64,000 nt of DNA from Cladopsammia gracilis (lineage: Eukaryota > Cnidaria > Anthozoa > Scleractinia > Dendrophylliidae), in the NCBI GenBank assembly GCA_022457155.1, contig JAJGOT010000206.1, positions 340,501 to 404,500 of the forward strand, in the 5' to 3' direction. This document shows positions 54,941-64,000 of the stretch, piece after piece. The notes below the pieces were generated by a model. It was given only the letters and a program-made list of their open reading frames with translations. It did no database searches and was not told the origin of the DNA. The translations under genes were made by a program, and so were the position numbers. The first letter of the stretch is position 1. Every line of letters begins with the position of its first letter.

Positions 54941-55231
54941 TGCTACTGTCTCATATCACTGTCAGTGTCACTGTATGCGATCTTTCAGATACACGCAATG
55001 CTCACAAAAATAAAGAAAAGTTGATAATTTTAATTTCCTCTAAAACTTGCCTGACAGCAGCATGATGTCCTCATTTTATCGTTTGTCAATTGGGTGACTG
55101 TTTCGGAGTTGAAACCGGATATTTACACCATTTTGTGGTTGAGCTACTGCTGGATATCTGTCATATCTTTTTTATATATTACAGATACCCTCGGTGAAAC
55201 AGAAAAACTGTTAACTAAATGTTAAAATATT

Positions 55232-55344
55232 ACGTTCTAATTCACTACGTTCAAACGAACGTAAATTATTTTCGCCTTAAACGCCCTGTAACGCAGACAT
55301 AAAACTGCAACAAGAATATGGTTGGATTCTCCCAAGCAGAATCG
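55232..55344 (-). repeat. Split direct repeat B2 of a DIRS/Ngaro-like element
   Basis: 113 bp from ACGTTCTAATTCACTACGTT to CCAAGCAGAATC, repeated at 60596-60708. Reading on the minus strand, it would be the outer B repeat of an A1-ORF-B1-A2-B2 layout, displaced about 5 kb from A2. Confidence 0.7.
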
Positions 55345-55534
55345 AGTTTATTTTCAATACAACAATGCTAATGGTCGATTTACAAATGAAACATGCGCTA
55401 AATCATAAACGGAGAAAATTTTGTTATCTTTCACGAACGTTCTTCTTTCTTGTTCGTACTTGCAGTATTTGTTTTCCAACGGCCAAGCAGCTGCAACAAT
55501 CGTTTAGAAATTGAATTGTTAGTATTATGAACAA

Positions 55535-56808
55535 TAGCCTCTTCCAGGCGTTCAGTTAGTGGGGCGCGAAAGAAAAATCGGGCGCAGGAGGAAAAAAAAA
55601 ACAAAAAAACGAGGGGAGGCTGGGGAGAGGGGGCGAAAGAACGCCTGTGAAATTATTTTTAAAAAGCTCATGTCGGTATACCAGAGTCTGGTATACCCTC
55701 TGATTGGCCCAATTTGACACATGTTGTCAACACTGCAGCGTTGTTGACGCAGACACGGAATACGATATGGCGTGCGAAGGTAATCCTCCATCGAGTCACG
55801 CACGGTTTGAATCTGTGTTACAGTAAGCGCTTAAAGATTTCCCGCATGTGGACAAGGCATTAAATTATGTTCATTCCTTACTTAAGGGAAGGACTGAAGA
55901 ATTTACTAGCATCCATGAGATTTACAAAACAGCAACTATGTTTCAGATTATCTGCTGGATGCCAAATCAAACGCTATTACAAAGCAACGGAGGTTCATCC
56001 TAGCTCCACTGAGACACACTACTCAATTACAGAACTAACTTAGGAGCTAAAAATTATTGCAAGAATTCATGATTTCACTGCAGTGGAATTATAGACTACG
56101 GCTTTTTGAGAGTCGGATCTAAGACGCCCATATCCGTGATGCCGGAAACACTTTCTCTCAAGTCTTGCACGCCGCAGACTTTAGACACTTAATCACGGCC
56201 TGAGAAATTTAACGATCCTAGCACTTTCAAAGCGATAACAAACTTTAGCCGATAAGTATTTATCTTGCAACAAAAGTGAGCCAAAGAGACCACAATGTAT
56301 GCCAATGGAGCTAGCACCGAATAACGGCATAAAGAAATAAAATAATTCTAACGGCTCTGGACAGCATGAATCCTCCTATCAATCTGAGAGATAATCCGCC
56401 GAGATCAAAAGGTTTATATCATCGAAGAGAACAAGTTCTTAACTGTGATCTAAAGGTGCGATCCTCTGTGAAGTCTTACTGGGAAAGCTTTACACTTTAG
56501 GCTTTTAAAATACTTTTTGCGACGAGTGGGAGTCGTGTTTAGCCTGTCCTTTTTTATAACACTATCTGGGATCATATTTCCCGGGAAATCTACAACGATT
56601 TTGATTGACAGCAGAAAACCACAACTAGCGAAAAATGGATTCATGTTTCTTTGCCGCTGTCGGCGGTCAAAAGTGGGCGGCATGAGCTTTTTAAAAATAA
56701 TTTCACAGGCGTTCTTTCGCCCCCTCTCCCCAGCCTCCCCTCGTTTTTTTTTCTCCTGCGCCCGATTTTTCTTTCGTGCCCCACTAACTGAACGCCTGGA
56801 AGAGGCTA
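55535..56808. mobile_element. Mutator-like (MULE) element with 9-bp target duplication
   Basis: Terminal inverted repeats of about 135 bp, from TAGCCTCTTCCAGGCGTTCA to the complement ending at GAGGCTA. Flanked by TATGAACAA on both sides (55526-55534 and 56809-56817). A 9-bp duplication with long TIRs is the Mutator pattern. A broken frame starts near 55767 (MACEGNPPSSHARFESVLQ then stop), with no transposase motif I can name. 1274 bp, non-autonomous. Confidence 0.88.
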
Positions 56809-56817
56809 TATGAACAA

Positions 56818-57780
56818 CTAAGGTAATGCCAGTCCCCATCTCTTTGACTAAGCAAACCATGCGTTACATGGTTATATCTTAGCTCTTAAAGCGAACTGTT
56901 GAATAATTCTCTACATCTTGAATAGGATAATTTGCCCTTTCTAAAAGTATAAAAAGCAGATCACCTATAATAAGAGGTCTAAATAACAGCAAATCAGAAC
57001 GAAAATCAATATCAGATGCTTTGATGTATTTCATCGAAACACTCACCGGGAAATACTTGTCATTTAACTTATTAATATAGACAAGGTTTCCTTTTTGTTC
57101 ATGTCGGTTTTTACTACGAGGAATCAGAAATGTTAGGTAATCCTCATAGAACTAAATGCATAGGGAGAATGGTACAAATTCCATTAAATCGGACAAGAGC
57201 TGGAAAATCTATCGCACAAACAGCAGCAATCCTAGGTCCCTTACATTAGATCCAGACAAGTAATGTATTAATCCGGTATCCATATAATCATGTCTGAAGA
57301 AACAGCATATCATCGATACAGTTGGTTTATATCTTAATCGTTTTACTGATTCAATAACATTGTTGAAAAGTTACCATCCAGGGGATTAGAATCAGGTACA
57401 AACGTATGTAGCAACTTTAATGCAGAATAGGCTAAAGTGACGGATGAACTTGACTTTTCCCGCTAGGAATAGAATGATAAATAGACAGCCAACATAGTAG
57501 GGGGGGGGGGGGGGGGGGGGGGGGGGTGAGAGACTGTGTCTGAAGAGATAGTTGTTAAGCTAGGTACCAGTGGAAAAAACTTCTTAATTTCGAAATTACG
57601 TTCTCCGGTTAAGTGTCTCCAGGAAGGACTGCTAAGTATGATCTGTAAGAGTGGAAAAGAAAATATGACGGTTAGTATGCAGCAGGAACTAAATAAAACA
57701 TAGTGTAAAGATGGTAGGACACCTTTACTTATGAAAACATAAACTCCACTCGTATGCATCTCGTAGACTGTTATGTACAA
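56818..57780. other. Intronic stretch; poly-G at 57499-57526
   Basis: The poly-G tract of about 28 bp is the only clear feature; it creates a spurious proline-rich minus-strand frame. Confidence 0.6.
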
Positions 57781-58145
57781 ACATGTAGCGGCCAGTGCCA
57801 TGGTAACTACAATTCTTTGGCAATCATAAACATAGGCCAGCGCCATTCTTATACAACTAGGCCAGTGCCCAATGAGTATAAGCCAACGTAACGGCCAGTG
57901 CCATTCGTAATCACAATGCTTTGGCAATCATAAACACAGGCCAGCGCCATTCTTATACAACTAGGCCAGTGCCCAATGAGTATAAGCAAACGTAACGGCC
58001 AGTGCCATTCGTAATCACAATGCTTTGGCAATCATAGACATAGGCCAACGCCATTCCTATACAAGTAGGCCAGTGCCCAACGAGTATAAACATACAATAA
58101 TATAGGCCAGTGCCTATGTATGTATTTTTAAGGCCAGTGCCACTC
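57781..58145. repeat. GGCCAGTGCC tandem repeat, about 104-bp unit
   Basis: CGGCCAGTGCCATT-type starts at 57789, 57892 and 57996, units 103-104 bp, then a partial unit to 58145. Inside each unit AGGCCAGYGCC recurs every 30-40 bp. Minus-strand frames reading NGTGRYV..YSLGTG are repeat artefacts. Confidence 0.85.
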
Positions 58146-60417
58146 ATACTGTTCAACCTGCGCAGTTCTTATAAATCGGCTCAACCGGTGTATTGCAAAC
58201 ACAGGTGGTGTAACAATAGTGAATCAGCTGGTGACAGCCAGCGAAATTGGGATCTTTATTTGAAATGTATGGCGGACTATCAATTAGCTAAATATAGAAA
58301 CTAATGAAAACGAGACCGTACGGCCAAAATTTTCCGGAAAATGATATAGGAACCCGACAGAATTCGAGTTTTACTCCCCTGTTCCAAAATTGTATTCCTT
58401 ATGAAAAGTCTATAATCAACAAATCAACTATAACTTCTGCAAAGCAAAGGCCAAAAGCTAGCCGAAGGCCAAAAGAAAACAGTTGCGACTGCCAACTGCA
58501 AATATAAATAATGAAGAACCGTAGGTACTAAATACGCCAGGGGGAAAGCAAAATAGATAAATATACTGCAAAATACACTAGGGCGGGGCACAGCCTTGAA
58601 GCCTTTGAACAAAAAATCAAATCAACACCAGAAGAACCCGGATTCCAAAATCTAGAAACATACCACGGAAATTAATAATAATTATCAAAGTTATCAATAG
58701 TATGGGACACCCACAAACTGTCCAGTTGAGCAAAAAATTTGTTAGAAATAGCCAGCGATCTGTATCAGTGAAGGGGCCAATAAAAGCAGCTCTTTCTGTT
58801 TCGGTACGAGGGATCCATTGCATATCCAGATGGATTTTATGTGTAATGCAAATTTTAAAAAACCCCTGATAGCAATACAACATAAATCCATTTTATACCG
58901 CCTACTTCAACAATTCTTGCGGCGGGTTGGTTGTCAGTGAACCATTTCACAAAACCACTCAATAAAGAGCAAAATGACCTAAGTGTGAATTCAATAGCGG
59001 ATAAAGTTCTCTCCATGTAGAACTTCTATAATGTTAGCCAACGTTGGAAATAATATTCGTCTTTTTGGGTCATGTGCGCCCGGAACCCAGACGCAGCAGC
59101 ATCAGAGTAAACAGAACAATTTGGTGGAGTTTATCACTAAAACAGTATATATAATATAAGCGTAAGCCAAAATTTTGGTTCCAAAAGTAAATATCCTTTC
59201 AAGAATACTCATCTTAGGTAAGCATAGAATCCCGATCTTAGGCAGCGACAACGGACATGGAACAATGTCTATTCATAAATCTGCTAATGTTAGCCACAAC
59301 TGCACCCGCAGAAATAATCTTCCCGACAAATTAAGGAGGCATTGTCACGCAGATTTTACTGTGTTTTGGTCAAAATACACTTATAAAAGTACCTTTGCTC
59401 AAACATAAATTGCTTTAGAACACCAAGAAGATACTATCAAGTGATTTCTTCAAGGAAGAACAAACCATAATAAGTTTTTCTGCTATTTTCTGCCAATAAG
59501 TTGCAATCCATTTCCATCCTGGCCATCCGCAGCCAAAGATTACGAATGCTTGCTTCAGTGCATTGGTAGACCGAGTATTTGATAACAAAACTGGACCATA
59601 ATATGTAGGTTTTTATAGAAACAAATATGTTTTTTGGCTTTTCAAAGTGATACTAAAAACAGGTGACAGTGTCCCTACAAGTCAACGACCTAGCAGAACT
59701 GACCTGAAACTTAGAAATAATGATACATCGAGATCGAAATATGACCAAATATATACAACTCAATCTACGATCGGTAGTTTGAACGGTCGCATGGTTAGAA
59801 ATCCAAGATAGAGCCAGCCGTTCAACAAGTTGACTAGCTTCCAAAGAGACTTATCATTACCACAAAATCTGCACTGAAATTCCCTGAATTCTCCCATTCT
59901 TAATAAAGGTCTTACACGCTTAGCGAAAATATGAGAAGCTGTAGATAAACGAAAAGTAACACAAAACACAAAGAAACTGGTCGAGATCTCATGAAAACCC
60001 TAGAAAAGTACACGTCTAAAAAGATGGTAACCGCTCTTTAAACAAACGTAAACATAAAAGATTCCCTTTCGAAAAAGCTAAGCCGGAGTAATTTTCCAAT
60101 CGTCATACTTAGTGCGTTTTATGCGTCAGACATGCATATATATACAAATCAAGTCATAGGTCTTTGCCAAAGGTTGGATTGAAACGGATAAAATATAAAG
60201 GAGTGATAAAATGAGCCTTCCGTCCACCATTGTTTTGCTAACAAACTCATTGTGCAATCTAGCAGACTTATTGTTAGTGAGCTTAAATGAAGGGTAACTT
60301 AAATGAAGGGTAACTTACAGCCGTCTCTTATGACATCTAATATAAGACTTGATGCACCGATATGTTAAAAAAAAAGTTAATGTTCCTCTAAACAATAAGT
60401 GAGGGTGGGAGGGCGGG
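58146..60417. other. Intronic stretch between split repeats
   Basis: 59400-59655 carries an unknown repeat (GCAATCCATTTCCATCCTGG, then ATAACAAAACTGGACCATAA) also seen at 62895-63160 and in part at 40003. No coding signal. Confidence 0.45.
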
Positions 60418-60708
60418 AATATAATACGTTGTAAACTCGATTGGTTCTGCGAGAGAGAGAGGGAGAATGAATTCTGATTCACTCTTATATACATATCTGA
60501 AACAATGGAATAACAGACAAACAATAGAAGCACGCTGAGGCGTGCAAATCTCGCAATGCCTTAAAAAACATCTTGTAACACGTGAAAATACATTTACGTT
60601 CTAATTCACTACGTTCAAACGAACGTAAATTATTTTCGCCTTAAACGCCCTGTAACGCAGACATAAAACTGCAACAAGAATATGGTTGGATTCTCCCAAG
60701 CAGAATCC
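60418..60708 (-). repeat. Abutting split repeats A2 (60418-60596) and B1 (60596-60708)
   Basis: 60418-60596 (179 bp, AATATAATACGTTGTAAACT to AAATACATTTA) recurs at 61342-61520. 60596-60708 recurs at 55232-55344. The two sit end to end, the junction arrangement of Ngaro-type split direct repeats. A gag-like remnant abuts B1 at 60708. Confidence 0.75.
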
Positions 60709-61161
60709 TAAGAGAAATTACAAAGTAAACGCGTAAACATCGAACGCGAGTAAGAACTCACCACCCAAAAGCTAATTACCAGCAGGATATTTCGGATTCT
60801 TGTCTTCGTTACGTCTTCCCGCAGAGTTTGCCTTGCTTTTTCTGCTAGCGGATTCCTTCTCGCCGGACCAGACGCCAAGTCGTCTAACACCAGCCAGCCT
60901 TCTTTAATCCTGTCGGGAATTTTGATGACTAGGGGATAAGGGTTTTGCATTCGGCGGATTGGTGGCACTCCCAATTCGGTTCAAAACAGAATCAAACTGG
61001 ACTGAAAACTTGAATTGTTTCTGGTTTCCCTTGAATTTTAATTCGGCCGTGTCTTTCTCTATCTTGCTCTTCGACAGCTTCGACTCGATCCGCTTCCCCT
61101 TCGCTTTAAGCCGCGTGTTCGGAAACAATTTTAACAAGCCAAAGATTCGCTGAATAATCAC
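60708..61161 (-). pseudogene. DIRS/Ngaro-like gag (ORF1) remnant 2
   Basis: Minus-strand frames read SKIEKDTAELKFKGNQKQFK and FSVQFDSVLNRIG, then after a frameshift IPDRIKEGWLVLDDLASGPA and EKARQTL. These match the KFKGN.KQ..FN and AD+S..GW..V.EY..DDLA patterns of cnidarian DIRS/Ngaro first proteins. No RT or recombinase is left between the split repeats. Confidence 0.6.
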
Positions 61162-61341
61162 GAGATTCGCCTGTTCGACAGTCGGAGTTTAAGGCTGAAC
61201 GTCAGAAGAATATTCACCGCGCGTCGCCGTCGTTTAACCTTTCCGAACCGACGATAGCCGAAGAAACTAGTGCACCGTGAAAAACATTCACCGCGTGTTG
61301 AACCGTTTGACCTCGTTGAATCAGACGTCACGGAAATATAT

Positions 61342-61520
61342 AATATAATACGTTGTAAACTCGATTGGTTCTGCGAGAGAGAGAGGGAGAATGAATTCTG
61401 ATTCACTCTTATATACATATCTGAAACAATGGAATAACAGACAAACAATAGAAGCACGCTGAGGCGTGCAAATCTCGCAATGCCTTAAAAAACATCTTGT
61501 AACACGTGAAAATACATTTA
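61342..61520 (-). repeat. Split direct repeat A1 of DIRS/Ngaro-like element
   Basis: 179-bp copy of 60418-60596 at an offset of 924 bp, including GCGAGAGAGAGAGGGAGAAT. On the minus strand it precedes the gag remnant, as the A1 terminal repeat would. Confidence 0.75.
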
Positions 61521-61913
61521 TGCCTGAAAGAGTAGCTGTGTTATATTAGCGTTCTTACCATTTTTTTTAATTTAAAAACTTTGATATTAAAACATAGTTC
61601 TAATATTGAGGCAGTACAGATACTCTTAATGCAAAAAATAATTGACCCCTCGTGTAATCACCTCCTCTGGAATAATGGCCCCCTTTTGGAGTAAAAAATA
61701 ATGATCACCCCCGGCTATTATTCGAGAAAACACGGTATGTTGTTGCCGGCCTCAATTACTCTAGCCTCTAGTGCCGCGGTTGGAACCAATTGACATGTCA
61801 TAACATGATTTGTTATACAATATGAAACGAAACGCAGAATAAATGCAGGATAAAAATATATGCCGTCCAAAGTATAGAGCGATCAAATCAATCCTTCTGT
61901 TTTTCCTTTCCAG
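61521..61913. other. End of 16.7-kb intron
   Basis: 61635-61735 has a degenerate inverted look (AATAATTGACCCC, GGCTATTATTCGAGAAAACA). Ends with CTTTCCAG before the Ig11 exon. Confidence 0.45.
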
Positions 61914-62180
61914 TTCCCCCACGATTTATTTCTCCGTTAAGGAACACTTCAATCCTGGTGAACACCACCTTGAACCTGAGTTGCGCAGTGGAAGCGGACC
62001 CAGGTGTTAGCATACATTGGCTTAAAGATGGCTTCGAAAACATCATTGGAGCGATTTTTTCACCAGGAAATTCCACTCTGACAATTAATCACGTGCAACT
62101 ATCTAATGAAGGCCGTTACAAGTGTGTGGTCTGGAACAGAGCCGGAAACGCGACATCTGAAGCATATATCGAAATAACAG
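61914..62180 (+). CDS. Ig domain exon (Ig11), type C
   Basis: 89 codons, phase 1 to 1; acceptor TTTCCAG, donor GTACCC. It reads PPRFISPLRNTSILVNTTLN, LSCAVEADPGVSIHWLKDGF, GNSTLTINHVQLSNEGRYKC and VVWNRAGNATSEAYIEI. Type C, closest to Ig8 (PPHITRL, NRAGNTSSSAFVEV). Four N-glycosylation sequons. Confidence 0.95.
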
Positions 62181-62342
62181 GTACCCGGTGTTATATTTAA
62201 CCATGCTAAGCCTGAGGGCGCGCTAACTTTCGACATTCATAATACCTTTATTTGAACGAATCATTTTGTATTATGGGTTATCCTTTCCAGAAAGGAAAAC
62301 AAAGGGCATAACAAAATTAACGTAACGTTGTTCTCTGTTTAG

Positions 62343-62512
62343 TTTCACCTCAAATGTCTTTAAGCCAAGAAATTCTCAAACTTCAAAGAAATCAAACTAA
62401 TGTGACGGTGGATTGCTATGGATCTGGAAAACCCCGTCCAACGGTGACATGGAGGAGAGGACCAAAGAGCATTTCAGTCGTTTCAGCGATTACAGCCAAT
62501 GAAACAAGCCAG
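62343..62512 (+). CDS. Ig domain 12 (type A), first part
   Basis: Phase 1 in, phase 0 out; acceptor TGTTTAG, donor GTGACA. It reads SPQMSLSQEILKLQRNQTNV, TVDCYGSGKPRPTVTWRRGP and ITANETSQ. The domain is cut after the C-D region by an intron that no other type A domain in the window has. Continues at 63332. Confidence 0.93.
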
Positions 62513-62521
62513 GTGACACTT

Positions 62522-62783
62522 ATAATATTTTTCACTTGGGTGTCGTAAAACCAAAACTAAGCGATTAATCTGGCCAATCATAACAGACTTAGACAATCCA
62601 ATGAACCAATCAGAACTCGAAGCAAACAGATGTAGACGGCGCCAAGCGCAAGAAAACGCCTGCAAGCAAGTCACGATTGGTTTTAGCCCTACTTCTGATT
62701 AATTGTGGCGTGAGATCTTTAAGACAATCATAAAGCCAAAACCAAAGCTTTTGTGAAATCGACGCGATTGAAAATCGCTCTAT
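62522..62783. mobile_element. TA-type MITE, copy 3, decayed
   Basis: The interior matches copies 1 and 2 (GGTGTCGTAAAACCAAAACT, GACGGCGCCAAGCGCAAGAA, AAGTCACGATTGGTTTTAG) and the right end reads GATTGAAAATCGCTCTA. The left end is worn and begins about 10 bp after the donor at 62513. Confidence 0.75.
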
Positions 62784-63331
62784 TGTTAATTAGAATGTTA
62801 TGGTAAGACAATATTTGAGTCGAAAAATTGTAACCTTAGAGGAGCTATGTTATGGTGATTTTCAGGTTTTTGGGTCAGAACTGACCCAAATTAAAACTAA
62901 GCAGGTTTGTCGTACACGAAATACTTATAGAACACTAAGAGAAGGATATCGAGTGAATTTTTAAAGACAGAATAAATCATAATCAGAGTTTTCCAAGAAA
63001 GAAGCAGTAAACTTGAAATAATTAGCCCAATTTTTTCAAGATGCAATCCATTTCCATCCTGGCCATCTGCAGCCCAAGACACTTATTTTCACTCTTAGAG
63101 CACTAGTAAAATAATTTTAAACAAAACTGGACCATTATCTTTGGGTTTTCACTGATATAATTACGCCCCAATAGATTTTTCTCACATTCTAACCACAACT
63201 TGCAGGGACTTAAAAAGGTGGAAAAGAATCACATCGGGGACCCATGTATTGGTAAAGTTGAAAAAAAAAATACATACCGATAAAAAATATTCAGCTGTGG
63301 CGTTAAGTTACATTGATTTATTTCTGTTTAG
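62784..63331. other. Remainder of the intron in Ig12
   Basis: 62890-63160 is a reversed copy of the older repeat seen near 50572 and the unknown repeat at 59400-59655. The intron ends TTTCTGTTTAG. Confidence 0.6.
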
Positions 63332-63497
63332 GTGGTACAAATTCTGCTGAATGCAAGTGGAACACCTTGGAATGTTATCAGCCGTTTACATTTGCGGCTT
63401 GACGGTGTCACGTACGAAGAAGCTGGAAACTACACGTGTGAGGTGCTGAATGGAGTAGGAAGCGACGGCTCAGTAAATGCAACAACTGAAGTGTTAT
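63332..63497 (+). CDS. Ig domain 12 (type A), second part
   Basis: Phase 0 in, phase 1 out; donor GTGAGT. It reads VVQILLNASGTPWNVISRLH, LRLDGVTYEEAGNYTCEVLN and GVGSDGSVNATTEVLC. It completes the type A domain with the second Cys in GNYTCEV. The order predicts a type B Ig exon next, outside the window. Confidence 0.93.
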
Positions 63498-64000
63498 GTG
63501 AGTGAGACTGTATCGTATTTGTTGGTTTCACACAAGGGCTTCTAAGTACATCCTAAGTGCACCTAAAAACCCTAGTTTAATGTGAATGGGTAAAATGCAC
63601 ATCTTGAAACCTTCTTTGTGACGATGGAAACGTGTCTATTTCAAAGGAGCCGAAGTTGCCGCCAAGTATGACTAACACTTCACTTGAGAAGGGAATTGAC
63701 CAATGGGAAAACAGAAGCCAGCTGAAAAACATTGTGCAATTAACAGCGCAAAACATTGGCAGTGATTAACAGCTTATGTTTCAAGTAATGCACTTTCTTA
63801 TCAGGTTTGAACCTGACGAGAACCTTCCGTATCTTCTCAAGTGTTTCTTGAAAATCTCAAGTGCGCTTGACTCCAGCTCTGCAGCTTCTGCGCTTCTTTC
63901 GGCTTTTCAGTGTCAATAAAGGTTTTGTTACACAAAACAACGTTTCTTACGATTTGTGTCACGACAACTTGACGACGCAAACTGCACGAAAAAAAATTAT
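63498..64000. other. Start of next intron
   Basis: No exon seen. CTCAAGTG-type short repeats near 63836-63862. The gene continues beyond the window. Confidence 0.6.

Larger units (their letters stand above)
1..63497 (+). other. Gene model: partial F5/8C-FTP-Ig-FN3 mosaic gene
   Basis: This entry ties together 24 exons listed separately below. Each was placed by an AG acceptor, a GT (once GC) donor, an open frame between them and a recognisable extracellular domain. Reading phases agree from exon to exon: 1-to-1 for Ig, FN3 and FTP halves, and 1-to-0 then 0-to-1 for discoidin halves. The product would be secreted or on the cell surface and would bind glycans, lipids or other proteins. No signal peptide, transmembrane segment, kinase, phosphatase or stop codon lies in the window, so the receptor class is unknown. 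The only break in phase is between 149 and 9103, where the second half of the first discoidin domain is not found. One gene or two tandem genes cannot be settled from sequence alone. Confidence 0.7.

Noticed and set aside
57463..57927. 154-codon minus-strand frame with proline run
   Set aside because: Made of the poly-G tract and the GGCCAGTGCC tandem repeat.

Overview
This window looks like nuclear DNA of an anthozoan cnidarian, probably a stony coral. That is an inference from content: small exons separated by long AT-rich introns, metazoan extracellular modules (discoidin, fucolectin, Ig, FN3) shuffled on phase-1 exons, a one-exon rhodopsin-family GPCR, and a dense load of LINE, DIRS-like, Penelope-like, MITE and foldback elements. 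No rRNA, tRNA or CRISPR array was seen.

The backbone is one very large plus-strand mosaic gene, or a tandem pair of related genes, of which I can place 24 exons between 1 and 63497. Neither the start codon and signal peptide nor the stop codon is inside the window. Decoded order: discoidin (F5/8C, first half only, 1-149); Ig (9103); FN3 (9634); F5/8C (13806+14553); fucolectin FTP (14970+15719); FTP (17108+17901); F5/8C (19681+20575); F5/8C (24194+25317); Ig (27712); FN3 (28629); then ten Ig domains from 29966 to 63497. Nearly every exon begins and ends in phase 1. Each discoidin domain is cut by one phase-0 intron and each fucolectin domain by one phase-1 intron. The ten late Ig domains fall into three sequence types in a strict A-B-C-A-B-C-A-B-C-A order, so a three-exon Ig cassette has been duplicated repeatedly. 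The product would be an extracellular or cell-surface adhesion/recognition protein combining carbohydrate-binding-type modules with a long Ig stalk.

Region by region: 0.6-7.4 kb is a graveyard of retroelements (LINE 3' ends and a decayed minus-strand DIRS-like element with gag-like, RT, RNase H and tyrosine-recombinase remnants). 9-31 kb holds the lectin-like half of the gene, with introns full of ETS-motif/TATA repeats, a Penelope-like remnant, MITEs and a 106-bp satellite. 32-45 kb holds eight Ig exons (32230-45201), interleaved with foldback elements. The intron 45202-61913 (16.7 kb) contains a complete same-strand GPCR gene (49548-50459), a LINE 3' end, a second Penelope-like fragment, a Mutator-like element with a 9-bp target duplication and a DIRS-like element with split direct repeats. 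61.9-63.5 kb holds the last two Ig domains.

The observations most worth following are the F5/8C-FTP-Ig-FN3 combination, the A-B-C Ig cassette, a probable recent intron gain inside the last Ig domain, splice acceptors that lie against MITE ends, the intron-nested GPCR, and a TATA-containing repeat carrying clustered ETS-type motifs. All domain calls were made by eye from translated sequence; no database search was run.
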